From Specibacter cremeus (lineage in GTDB: Bacteria; Actinomycetota; Actinomycetes; Actinomycetales; Micrococcaceae), in NCBI RefSeq assembly GCF_003946885.1, contig NZ_RWKQ01000016.1:11449-54411 (forward strand): a stretch of DNA of 42,963 bases. The letters run 5' to 3'. Shown here in pieces: positions 28,240 to 35,901 of this stretch (within the stretch, counting starts at the first letter, position 1; each line of letters starts with the position of its first letter). The position numbers were made by a program, and so were the translations under genes. The notes under the pieces were generated by a model that made no database searches, was not told the origin of the DNA, and saw only the letters and a list, made by a program, of their open reading frames with translations.

Positions 28240-30126
28240 CTACCGCTCGAGCAGGATCTGCCGGAAGAAGTCCGCCAGCTCGCCGGTGGCCGTGAGCGGC
28301 AGGACGTTCGCCACGTACTGGTCCGGGCGGACCACGACGACCACGCCGTCGCGGGACAGTCCGCGCACGTCGAAGATGTCCTCGCCCGGAACGGTCCCGT
28401 AGACCTTCTCCAGGTTGGTCAGCCTGAACGGACCGACTTCAGGCTTGAAGGCCTCGGGGACGGCGTTGATGTCGATGTCCTCGTGCGGCTGCTGGTAGAT
28501 GACCTTCACATCAAACCAGGCATCGGCGTCGAGCCCGCCCGGCATGGCGGCCAGTGGCGATTCCGGCGCGGCGGAGAGCCACTGCGCGAAGTCGGCGACG
28601 GGCGAGGCGGCACCGGCCGGGGACGGGTCGGCGAAGACGTAGATGCGCCACCGGCCGTCGGCCGCGGCCTGGTGGCCCAGGTGCAGCGGGTTGGTGTCGC
28701 AGACGCGGCACGCGATCGCCGACTTGAAGCGCTTGCCCAGCGGGAAGCCCGTGGCCAGCCCCTGGTGCGTGGCCTCGCCGGTGATTAGCGAGGGGGCGTA
28801 CTCGGTCATGAAGCCTGCAGGGAACTCGGCGGTGCGCACGTAGAAGTCCTCCAGGTCCGACGGGCTGTCGAACTCCTCGGGCTTCTTCGCCATCATCGTG
28901 GACCATTCCTTGTCGAAGTCGATGAGGTTCTTCGCCACGACCTGGCGTTCGGCCGAGTAGGTGGAGAGCAGTGCCTCAGGGCTGCGGCCCTCGAGCACGT
29001 GGGCGAGCTTCCAGCCGATGTTGAACCCGTCCTGCATGGACACGTTCATGCCCTGGCCGGCCTTGGCGCTGTGCGTGTGGCAGGCGTCGCCGGTAATGAA
29101 CACGCGCGGGGTGCGGTTGCCCAGCTGCTCCGGGAGGACGTCGTCGAACCGGTCGGTGAGGCGGTGGCCGACCTCGTACACGCTGTGCCAGGCGACGTTG
29201 CGGACGTCGAGCGTGTAGGGGTGGAGGATTTCGTTGGCCTTGGCGATGATCTGCTCGATGGTGGTGTTGCGCACGGCCCCCTTGTCGTCCTCCGCCACTT
29301 CGCCCAGATCGACGTACATGCGGAAGAGATGGCCGCCTTCGCGCGGGATCAGCAGGATGGAGCCGCCGTCGTGCGACTGGATTGCGCACTTGGTGCGGAT
29401 GTCGGGGAAGTCCGTCTTGGCCAGCACGTCCATGACGCCCCAGGCGTGGTTGGCCTGGTCGCCGGCCATGGTGCAGCCGATCGAGGCGCGGACCTTGCTG
29501 CGGGCGCCGTCGCAGCCGACGACGTACTTGGCGTGCACCGTCTTCTCGGTGCCCTCGTCCGGGCCGGCGCTGCGCACGAGCGTGACCCTTACCGGGTAGT
29601 CGCCCTCCTCAGTAACGTCGAGGCCCTGGAAGTCCCAGCCGTAATCTGGGGTCAAGCGCGCGGCGGAGTTCTTGGCGACCTCGGCAAAGTAGTCGAGCAC
29701 GCGGGCCTGGTTGACGATCAGGTGCTTGAACTCGCTGATGCCGGTCTCGTCGTCCTTGGCGCGGCCCCCACGGACAATGTGCGTGGGGTTCTCGGTGTCC
29801 GGGCGCCAGAACGCCATCTCGGTGATCCAGTAGGCCTCGGAGGTGATCGCCTCGGCGAAGCCGAAGGCCTGGAAGGTCTCGACACTGCGAGCCTGGATGC
29901 CGTCGGCCTGGCCGATCTCCAGGCGTCCGTCGCGGCGTTCCACGAGGCGAGTGGTGATGCCCGGGAACTGGGAGAGCTGGGCCGCCGTGAGCATGCCCGC
30001 CGGGCCCGAGCCGACGATGAGCACGTCCACCTCGTCGGGAAGCTCCTCGGGGCGGTCGATGCCCGTCCCCGCGGCCGGTTGGATGCGCGGGTCACCGGAT
30101 ACGTATCCGTGATGGTGGAACTGCAC
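28240..30126 (-). CDS. FAD monooxygenase, 3-hydroxybenzoate 4-monooxygenase / phenol hydroxylase type
   Basis: 628 aa class A flavin hydroxylase that would use NAD(P)H and O2 on an aromatic substrate. GSGPAG (39-44) binds FAD ADP. CDGARSKVR (205-213) is the DG motif. GDACHTHSAKAGQGMNVSMQD (346-366) is the GD motif in the form typical of MobA and phenol hydroxylases. A C-terminal thioredoxin-like domain (RDGVVVVVRPDQYVA near the end) completes the long form. It starts MQFHHHGYVSG, close to MobA proteins. Substrate is inferred; no ring-cleavage genes lie in the window. A large dyad lies about 55 bp upstream of the start. Confidence 0.85.
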   Translation of the reverse strand: MQFHHHGYVSGDPRIQPAAGTGIDRPEELPDEVDVLIVGSGPAGMLTAAQLSQFPGITTRLVERRDGRLEIGQADGIQARSVETFQAFGFAEAITSEAYWITEMAFWRPDTENPTHIVRGGRAKDDETGISEFKHLIVNQARVLDYFAEVAKNSAARLTPDYGWDFQGLDVTEEGDYPVRVTLVRSAGPDEGTEKTVHAKYVVGCDGARSKVRASIGCTMAGDQANHAWGVMDVLAKTDFPDIRTKCAIQSHDGGSILLIPREGGHLFRMYVDLGEVAEDDKGAVRNTTIEQIIAKANEILHPYTLDVRNVAWHSVYEVGHRLTDRFDDVLPEQLGNRTPRVFITGDACHTHSAKAGQGMNVSMQDGFNIGWKLAHVLEGRSPEALLSTYSAERQVVAKNLIDFDKEWSTMMAKKPEEFDSPSDLEDFYVRTAEFPAGFMTEYAPSLITGEATHQGLATGFPLGKRFKSAIACRVCDTNPLHLGHQAAADGRWRIYVFADPSPAGAASPVADFAQWLSAAPESPLAAMPGGLDADAWFDVKVIYQQPHEDIDINAVPEAFKPEVGPFRLTNLEKVYGTVPGEDIFDVRGLSRDGVVVVVRPDQYVANVLPLTATGELADFFRQILLER

Positions 30127-30180
30127 AGGGGTCTCCTCACTACGTTGTGGGCGGCTCGTTCACCACCGTCACTGCTTGTT

Positions 30181-30209
30181 CACTATTTGAACATGCAGTT
30201 CTAATAGTG
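30181..30209. promoter_or_regulatory. Operator dyad upstream of the flavin monooxygenase
   Basis: CACTATTTGAAC and GTTCTAATAGTG are 12-bp arms with one mismatch, around ATGCA. Located 55-83 bp before the start in an A/T-rich promoter zone. Size and symmetry suit an IclR, MarR or TetR dimer. No regulator gene is adjacent, so control is from elsewhere. Confidence 0.7.
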
Positions 30210-30271
30210 CACAACTAGCATAGGTGTGCGCGCAGTCACGTGCAAGCAGGGTGTTGCAAAGGACTACGACG

Positions 30272-30392
30272 GTGGTGGTCGAGCCCGTCGAGACCCGGCG
30301 GTCGAGCCCGTCGAGACCCGGCGGTCGAGCCCGTCGAGACCCCGTCGTCGAGACCCGGCGGTCGAGCCCGTCGAGACCCGCTGGTCGAAACC
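30272..30392. repeat. Palindromic repeat array 4
   Basis: Five or so forward units at about 22-23-bp steps, core GGTCGAGCCCGTCGAGACC, one of them shortened, then a half unit GGTCGAAACC. It sits directly next to the broken end of the NmrA-like pseudogene. Confidence 0.88.
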
Positions 30393-30423
30393 GCAGGTAC
30401 AGAGCCAGGGCGCCTGGGACGCT

Positions 30424-30713
30424 CAGGACGTTGCGCACCGCGCCGTAATCAACCAGCTCCGCATCATGCTCACCGCCGTGAGATCCGTGTGTGAATACGA
30501 TGCCCGTGACGCCCTCGACCGCCGCCGAGGGTGTAAGGCTCTCGTGAGGTCTCCGATGACGGTGAGGGTCCCGGCGGGAAACGAAGTCACCTGGGCATCT
30601 TTGCGCACCAACGCTCTAGTCTCAAACCCCGCACGGAGCGCCCCAGCAACGGCCAGTCTGCCGACGCTCCCGGTTGCCCCGACGACCAGCACGCTGGACA
30701 TGGTTGTAGGCAC
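30424..30713 (-). pseudogene. Frameshifted, truncated NmrA-like oxidoreductase
   Basis: GTG at 30713 with AGGAGA upstream opens MSSVLVVGATGSVGRLAV, an intact NAD(P)-binding start. After IGDLT the frame changes: the original frame gives Arg-rich nonsense, while the next frame reads ESLTPSAAVEGVTGIVF and HGGEHDAELVDYGAVRNV, a good continuation of an NmrA protein. That also stops after about 95 residues, where repeat array 4 begins, so the last two thirds are missing. One indel plus a truncation. Confidence 0.75.
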
Positions 30714-30777
30714 GAATCATCTCTCCTGACGGTTCCTGCGGAATACGGTTGCCTTCTGGGCCCCGTCGATCGGCGGG

Positions 30778-31650
30778 TCACGCCTCGGGGATGTCCCGGC
30801 CGAAGGCCTCTGGAGTCACGGTCTCCGGTTCCGGCCCGCCGCGCACGCCCGTGTCCAGTCCGTCGAGCGCCACGAGCTGGTCCTGGGTGAGCTCGAAGCC
30901 GAACACGTCGAAATTGGCGGCGATGCGTGCGGGGTTCACCGACTTCGGGATCGCCGAACGCCCCTCCTGCAGGTGCCAGCGCAGCATGACCTGGGCTGGC
31001 GTCTTGCCGTGCTCGGCGGCGATCTGGGCGATGACCGGGTCGTCGAAGGTGCTGCGCCCACCTCCGCGGTAGCTGGTGATGCCGCCCAGCGGCGACCACG
31101 CCTGGGTCAGGATCTGGTGCGCGGCGTTCGCCCGCTGCACGTCCGGCTGGGTGAAGTACGGGTGCAGCTCCACCTGGTTCACGGCCGGGATGACGCTCGA
31201 CCGGTCCAGGAGCGCCGCGAGCACCTCCGGCATGAAGTTGCTGACCCCGATCGCGCGGACGCGTCCCTCCGAAAGGAGGGTCTCCAAGGCGCGGTAAGCC
31301 TCGACGGTCTTGTCGAACTGGGTCGGGACGGGCTGGTGCAAAAGCAGCAGGTCGATCTGGTCGACGCCGAGCTTGCCCGCGCTCTTCTTGAAGGCGTGCA
31401 ACGTCTCGTCGTAGCCATAGTCGCTGATCCACACCTTGGTCTCGATGAACACCTCGGAGCGGTCCAGGCCGGAGTGCCGGATGCCGTCGCCGACCTCGCG
31501 TTCGTTGAAGTACGACGCGGCGGTGTCGATGAGGCGGTAGCCGGCGCGGAGTGCTTCTTCGACCGAGTTCGCGGTCACGTCGGGCGGGGTCTGGAAGACA
31601 CCGAAGCCCAGGGCCGGCATCTCCACACCGTTGTTCAAGGTCACGTTCAT
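30778..31650 (-). CDS. Aldo/keto reductase
   Basis: About 290 aa, cytoplasmic NADPH-dependent carbonyl reductase of the AKR5-like bacterial group. Catalytic tetrad visible: Asp and Tyr in IDTAASYFNE, Lys in ETKVW and His in LLLHQP. IPKSVNPARIAAN is the NADPH-binding motif. The ATG at 31650 has GGGAG 8 nt upstream and is preferred over the ATG at 31656. It lies just below a broken regulator gene on the same strand, likely its former controller. Substrate unknown. Confidence 0.93.
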   Translation of the reverse strand: MNVTLNNGVEMPALGFGVFQTPPDVTANSVEEALRAGYRLIDTAASYFNEREVGDGIRHSGLDRSEVFIETKVWISDYGYDETLHAFKKSAGKLGVDQIDLLLLHQPVPTQFDKTVEAYRALETLLSEGRVRAIGVSNFMPEVLAALLDRSSVIPAVNQVELHPYFTQPDVQRANAAHQILTQAWSPLGGITSYRGGGRSTFDDPVIAQIAAEHGKTPAQVMLRWHLQEGRSAIPKSVNPARIAANFDVFGFELTQDQLVALDGLDTGVRGGPEPETVTPEAFGRDIPEA

Positions 31651-31666
31651 GGTCATACTCCCGACT

Positions 31667-32318
31667 TTAGGTGTGCCGTTTGGATTGTGGGAGTGACTGG
31701 CAGTACACCCCTCGGGGCGCGGTCAGCAACCGACGTGCCGGATCGATTGTTCCGGCGAGGACATCGGGCACGAGCTCGAGGTCCCCGACGTCTGGGTGAT
31801 GGATGTGCTTGACGCCGGTGCGGTGGAAGCGAACGTTGTGGGCCACCCAGCGCAACCGGAAGGCGTCCCTTCGCGTGACGAGTTCGCCGATCAGATCGGT
31901 CAGGCCCTTGTCCCGCGGGTTCTGCCCGGCGTAGCCGCGCAGCGTGGCGACGATGTCGTCGGCGCCCTGTTCCCGGTCGGGGAAGAAGTTGCGGGCCGCC
32001 GGATTGAGGAACATGAAGCGGGCGGTGTTCGACCGGTTCGCAGGGTCGTCGAGGACCGGGGCGTAGAGCGCACGCCCGAGCGTGTTGGCCGCCACGAAGT
32101 TCATCCGGCGGTCGCGCACCCAGACCGGTGCGCCGGTGAGCGCGTCGAGGAAGCGCTGTAGGCCCGGCCGGACGCTTCCGACGGCGGACCGGCTGCGGTC
32201 CGGCCGCACGGGCGAGGTCGTGCAGGTGCTCGGCCTCGGCGTCGTCGAACCGGAGGGTGCGGGCCAGGCTGTCGAGGATCTCCGGTGACACCCCGGCGAG
32301 GTCGCCGCGCTCTGGCTG
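31667..32318 (-). pseudogene. Broken HTH regulator with MmyB-like ligand domain
   Basis: Two frames give the parts of one protein. ERGDLAGVSPEILDSLARTL (from 32318) is the end of an Xre helix-turn-helix. After about 35 residues the sense passes to another frame with VRPGLQRFLDALTGAPVWV, RFMFLNPAARNFFPD and RWVAHNVRFHRTGVKHIHHP, the MmyB-like ligand-binding domain. The DNA-binding start before ERGDL is gone: at that exact point the sequence turns into the tRNA-like site at 32316. A frameshift lies near 32180-32210, and the C-terminal end is altered too. Confidence 0.8.
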
Positions 32319-32345
32319 ACAAGATTTGAATCAGCGAACCCCTGG
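32316..32345 (-). other. tRNA-3'-end-like site 1 (degenerate attachment site)
   Basis: Thirty bases match the tRNA-Pro remnant at 33217-33246 at 24 of 30 positions without gaps, same orientation. It marks where homology of the HTH regulator stops. It is probably an old integration or recombination junction. Confidence 0.6.
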
Positions 32346-32439
32346 AAAACCCTGATCACAGCTGGTTCTTCCGAAAACTCGGATCGTCTCGATTTCCAGG
32401 CGTTGACAGAGAAGCGGGCGATTTGCTCGTTCCGAGTCC

Positions 32440-32679
32440 CTACGGAAGCAGTTCGAGCATCTGAGGTCGCGCCTTCATAGCGTGGATAACAAGTTCATTC
32501 CCGCTGTCAAAGACAAGAACGACGGTCTCCAGGAGACGTCCTTGCGTATCGAAACCGAGCCGCAGCTGCCTGGCGGGGCCCTGCTCGTCGAGGTCCTCAA
32601 TCCAGAGCGCCCAGCTCGCAGCCTGGACCGCACCGTCGGGAAGAATCCCGTGTTTGAGCGCCGAGTCGTGAACCTTCAC
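32440..32679 (-). CDS. Small BrnT-like toxin of a CopG-type module
   Basis: 79 aa. It starts MKVHDSALKHG, middle RQLRLGFDTQGRLLETVVLVF, end VIHAMKARPQML. The pattern of His near the start, two central strands and an Ala-Arg end recalls the BrnT/RelE-like toxin fold, but this is inference. GTG at 32679 overlaps the stop of the ribbon-helix-helix gene (GTGA). Such pairs are common in actinobacteria, and the toxic activity is probably ribonucleolytic. Confidence 0.72.
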   Translation of the reverse strand: MKVHDSALKHGILPDGAVQAASWALWIEDLDEQGPARQLRLGFDTQGRLLETVVLVFDSGNELVIHAMKARPQMLELLP

Positions 32680-32948
32680 GCGGCCGAGGCCGCCAGTGCT
32701 TCACGGATGACCTCGGAGCGTGTCTTCCCCTCACGCGCCGCTCGCGCATCGATAGCTGCGAGCTCCTCCAGCGTGAGGCGCAGCGCCACGACCTGCGACG
32801 GCTCCGCGCCGCGCCCAGGCCGGCCACGACCCCGCTTCTTCAACGCCCCGACGTCGTACCCAGCCTCAGCCTCGGCAGCCCAGGCAGCGATCTGCTCCTC
32901 CGTGACCGGCACGCCGTTGATCGTTTCGTCCGAAGCCATGTCATTCAT
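32676..32948 (-). CDS. Ribbon-helix-helix (CopG-type) antitoxin
   Basis: 90 aa. VTEEQIAAWAAEAEAGYDV is followed by a basic linker (KKRGRGRPGRG) and a C-terminal ribbon-helix-helix, VVALRLTLEELAAIDARAAREGKTRSEVIREAL. Starts at 32948 or at a second ATG at 32939. Neither has a ribosome site, and an A/T-rich promoter-like stretch sits just upstream, so the mRNA may be leaderless. Autoregulation is likely through the 9-bp repeats at the start. Confidence 0.82.
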   Translation of the reverse strand: MNDMASDETINGVPVTEEQIAAWAAEAEAGYDVGALKKRGRGRPGRGAEPSQVVALRLTLEELAAIDARAAREGKTRSEVIREALAASAA

Positions 32949-32963
32949 GTCATTAATGTAATA
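32937..32963. promoter_or_regulatory. 9-bp tandem repeats over the antitoxin start
   Basis: CATGTCATT (32937-32945), CATGTCATT (32946-32954) and AATGTAATA (32955-32963) are contiguous. They overlap both candidate start codons. Ribbon-helix-helix dimers bind repeated short boxes of this kind. Confidence 0.6.
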
Positions 32964-33169
32964 CGAAATCGAGGGAGTGTCGAGATCGGATGTTCTTCTC
33001 TGAGTGGCAACACCCCCTCGTCTGACCGCTCCGTACGACCCGCGCCTACGCGCACCTCCAGCACCCGCGAGAAGCTCGTGAGCGGCGGCGTCGACCGGTT
33101 CAATTCGCCCCGCCTGCTCGAATGGGTCGATGCGACAATACGGCCCGGCCGCACTCGGAGGATGTACAA
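32964..33169. other. Stretch without a recognised gene
   Basis: Between the CopG-type module and the tRNA-Pro remnant. Both strands have open frames but none gives a known domain or a good ribosome site. The side next to the antitoxin probably holds its promoter. Confidence 0.4.
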
Positions 33170-33198
33170 GAGGCAGTGCCCATAACGGACACTGCCTC
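33170..33198 (-). terminator. Terminator hairpin downstream of the tRNA-Pro remnant
   Basis: GAGGCAGTG (33170-33178) and CACTGCCTC (33190-33198) form a perfect 9-bp stem that extends inward with a wobble pair. On the minus strand it follows the tRNA-like 3' end by 10 bp, which is where a tRNA gene terminator is expected. Confidence 0.7.
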
Positions 33199-33208
33199 CT
33201 GCCAAATC

Positions 33209-33252
33209 TGGTCGGAGTGACAGGATTTGAACCTGCGACCCCTTGGCCCCAG
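33209..33252 (-). other. 3' fragment of tRNA-Pro gene (attachment-site remnant)
   Basis: On the minus strand this reads CCAAGGGGTCGCAGG, then TTCAAATCCTGT, then CACTCCGACCA: the anticodon-stem 3' side, T-arm and acceptor end of an actinobacterial tRNA-Pro with encoded CCA. The 5' half of a tRNA is not present in the bases that follow (33253 onward), so this is not a functional gene. Typical of a tRNA 3' end displaced when an element integrates in it; the native terminator follows. Confidence 0.75.
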
Positions 33253-33833
33253 ATACCCGCATCGGCCCATTTGGCCGATTCTCGGGGACTTCTGCGTGCC
33301 TCTGGGGCCGTTTGCCAGGCGTGCAACCCATGGGATGCATAGTTCTGGTCCCGGTTTGGTCCCGGCGCTTCCGGGCTCTCACTGCCAGACGGAACCCGCT
33401 ACTTCTCCTTCCGACGCAGATTGACCCGAAGTTTACTCCCCGCCTTCGCGTCTCTGTCATAGCTCGAAACAGTGACACCCTCAAGACGCGCAAGGAGCAT
33501 GCGGTGCTCTTGGTCGTCGGGGACTGGACAGGCTACCGTGAGCAAGCAACCTACTGCAAGTTGGTGCCAAGATCGGTGTCGGCGAGTCCAGGCGAGTACT
33601 GCTACACCATCGGGGCGGTCTGCGGCATCTTGCCACGCCTACTTCGTGGCACCCCACCGCGTTGCTCGCCGACCTTGCACCGGCCTTCCCCGACCCGGCC
33701 TACGCGCTACAGTGGTTTAGGTCTACACGTTCAATGACATCGCCGGCTGCCGGTGGTGGCGGCAGGTGTCGACCGGCGGCCAGCGGTCCCCGGAAACATC
33801 GGACAAGTGAAACGCCGACCGGAGGCGAGGACA
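33253..33833. other. 580-bp stretch without a recognised gene, upstream of fhs
   Basis: Next to the tRNA remnant is an inverted repeat (ATCGGCC 33261-33267, GGCCGAT 33273-33279) and a direct repeat TGGTCCCGG at 33346 and 33357, features often seen beside integrase sites. No intact integrase is visible. Open frames exist but none is recognisable. The part near 33700-33830 must carry the fhs promoter. Confidence 0.45.
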
Positions 33834-35558
33834 ATGACATCAACTCCGACATCGGGACGGGACCCGCGGTCCAGTCTGGACATCGGACGTGCGGCCACGC
33901 TGAAACCCATCGCGGACATCGCGGCAAAGATGGGCATCGGCGCGCATCTACTCGAGCCTTACGGTACAGGGGTGGCAAAGATCGACCTGGCAGCGATCCA
34001 GGAGCTCGCCGACCGGCCGCTGGCGAAGTACGTCGTGGTCTCCGGAATCACGCCCACACCCCTGGGGGCAGGCAAGACCACCACGACGGTTGGCCTTGGC
34101 CAGGGGCTGAATCACACCGGAAGGCAAGCCACCATCGCGATCCGCCAAGCCTCGATGGGGCCGACGCTCGGGATCAAGGGGGGTGCCGCCGGTGGCGGAC
34201 ACAGCCAGGTGATCCCGATGGAGCGGTTGAACCTGCACCTGACGGGGGACATACACGCCGTCACCGCCGCCCACAACCAGCTTGCCGCCATGCTGGACAA
34301 CCACCTATACCGAGGCAACCCCCTGGGAATCGACCCGGCCTCGATCACGTGGCGCCGAGTGCTGGACGTCGACGACCGCTCGCTGCGGGACATCGTGGTG
34401 GGGCTTGGCCCGCGGACGAACGGCGTGACCAGGCAGACCGGTTTCGATATCACCGCCGCATCGGAATTGATGGCCACACTGGCACTGGCCACCTCGCTAC
34501 GCGACTTACGCGAGCGCCTGGGGCGCGTGGTGGTTGGCTACACCTCCGGCGCCCAAGAGCCCGTAACCGCCGAGCAGCTGCGGGCAGCTGGGACGATGAC
34601 GGTCCTGCTGCGCGACGCGCTCAAGCCGAACCTGCTGCAAACCATTGAGAACACCCCGGCACTGGTGCACTGTGGCCCGTTCGGGAATATCGCCACCGGC
34701 AACTCCTCGATCGTCGCCGATCTGATTGGCATTCGTGCCGGAGACTACTTGGTCACGGAAGCCGGATTCGGCGCCGACATGGGCGCAGAGCGGTTCTTCA
34801 ACATTAAGTGCCGCGTCTCCGGCCTGGTGCCTGACGCCGCCGTGGTCGTCGCGACCGTACGGGCGCTGAAGTTGCACTCGGGTCGACACAAGGTCGTGGC
34901 CGGACGTCCCCTGCCGGAGGAAATGCTGGCGGAAAATCCCGACGACGTCTATGCGGGAGCGGACAATCTGCGCCGTCAAATCGCCAACATTCGGTTGCAC
35001 GGCGTCACGCCCGTGGTGGCGATCAACGCGTTCTCCAGCGACTATCCCTCCGAGCATGCCGCAATCCGCGAGATCGCGGCGCAGGTCGGCGTCAGGTGCG
35101 CCCGCTCAACGCACTTCGAGGACGGCGGTGCCGGGGCCGCCGAGCTGGCCGACGCCGTGGCCGAAGCCGCCGACGAGCCGGGCGATTTCACCTACCTCTA
35201 CCCTGCCGAGGCCAAGCTGCGCGAGAAGATCGAGGCGATCGCCACCCGCGTCTATGGCGCCGACGGGGTGGATTACACGCCGGCTGCCGCCTGGTCGCTG
35301 GAGCACTACGAACAGTGTGGCTGGGGAGACCTGCCGCTGTGCATGGCCAAGACGCACCTGTCGCTGTCCTCGGACCCGACGCTGCTCGGAGCCCCCACCG
35401 GATGGCGGTTGCCGATCCGGGAGGTGCGGGCCTCCGTGGGCGCAGGGTTCATCTACGCCATCTGCGGCCAGATGCAGACGATGCCCGGTCTCGGCTCCGA
35501 CCCGGCCGCAGCGCATATCGACATCGACGAGAACGGGCTGACCGTCGGACTGTTCTGA
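33834..35558 (+). CDS. fhs: Formate-tetrahydrofolate ligase
   Basis: 574 aa, ATP-dependent synthesis of 10-formyltetrahydrofolate from formate and tetrahydrofolate for purines and formyl-methionine. TPTPLGAGKTTTTVGL near residue 73 is the ATP-binding loop of the family. EAGFGADMGAERFFNIKC and the C-terminal GQMQTMPGLGSDPAA are signature segments. Length is normal. ATG at 33834 with GGAGG 8 nt upstream. It lies alone between two tRNA-like direct repeats (33209 and 35667) rather than with other folate genes, so it may have been gained by transfer. It would use one-carbon units also made by the glycine cleavage system. Confidence 0.96.
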   Translation: MTSTPTSGRDPRSSLDIGRAATLKPIADIAAKMGIGAHLLEPYGTGVAKIDLAAIQELADRPLAKYVVVSGITPTPLGAGKTTTTVGLGQGLNHTGRQATIAIRQASMGPTLGIKGGAAGGGHSQVIPMERLNLHLTGDIHAVTAAHNQLAAMLDNHLYRGNPLGIDPASITWRRVLDVDDRSLRDIVVGLGPRTNGVTRQTGFDITAASELMATLALATSLRDLRERLGRVVVGYTSGAQEPVTAEQLRAAGTMTVLLRDALKPNLLQTIENTPALVHCGPFGNIATGNSSIVADLIGIRAGDYLVTEAGFGADMGAERFFNIKCRVSGLVPDAAVVVATVRALKLHSGRHKVVAGRPLPEEMLAENPDDVYAGADNLRRQIANIRLHGVTPVVAINAFSSDYPSEHAAIREIAAQVGVRCARSTHFEDGGAGAAELADAVAEAADEPGDFTYLYPAEAKLREKIEAIATRVYGADGVDYTPAAAWSLEHYEQCGWGDLPLCMAKTHLSLSSDPTLLGAPTGWRLPIREVRASVGAGFIYAICGQMQTMPGLGSDPAAAHIDIDENGLTVGLF

Positions 35559-35661
35559 CACCTCACGTCGGTCAGCCTGCCCTGCGCGCCGGTGGGCAGC
35601 GTAGTCCGCGGGGATCTGGGCTGCTCACGGCGAGTGCGGGTGTCCACGTCGTCCTGAGACG

Positions 35662-35874
35662 TCACATGGTCGGGCGGACAGGATTTGAACCTGCTGTTTC
35701 CGCTTCCTCAGCCTCCGCTACGACTCGGTCCGCGGCGCGAAGGGTGAGCTGCTCCTCCAGTGCAACCCAGTCCGCACACAACTCCGGCGAAAGGTCTGTT
35801 CGCTTCAACAGAGTCTGCAGACGACGCGCAGATTGCAGCGCCAACGTAGGCCCGGCAGGAATCGTGCCGTCCAT
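35662..35874 (-). CDS. Short ORF ending inside a tRNA-like sequence
   Basis: 70 aa, starts MDGTIPAGPTLALQSARR, central LLKRTDLSPELCADWVALEEQL helical and charged. The last nine codons (GSNPVRPTM) are read from the tRNA-like site, so the original end has been replaced. It looks like a gene fragment joined to an attachment site. The main part is not recognised. Confidence 0.4.
   Translation of the reverse strand: MDGTIPAGPTLALQSARRLQTLLKRTDLSPELCADWVALEEQLTLRAADRVVAEAEEAETAGSNPVRPTM
35667..35694 (-). other. tRNA-3'-end-like site 3
   Basis: T-arm and acceptor end of a tRNA (GCAGGTTCAAATCCTGT, then CCGCCCGACCA). It agrees with 33209-33236 at 25 of 28 positions in the same orientation. No cognate 5' half is nearby. 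Forms the right direct repeat around fhs. Confidence 0.7.
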
Positions 35875-35901
35875 CAAGGCCTTGATCGTGACAGGGTTGT
35901 T

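Noticed and set aside
33209-33300. Functional tRNA-Pro gene
   Set aside because: Only the 3' side is present; the upstream bases do not form the acceptor 5' strand, D-arm or a complete anticodon arm.
33243-33737. A 164-codon frame in the gap before fhs as an integrase remnant
   Set aside because: No tyrosine-recombinase catalytic motifs could be seen in any frame.
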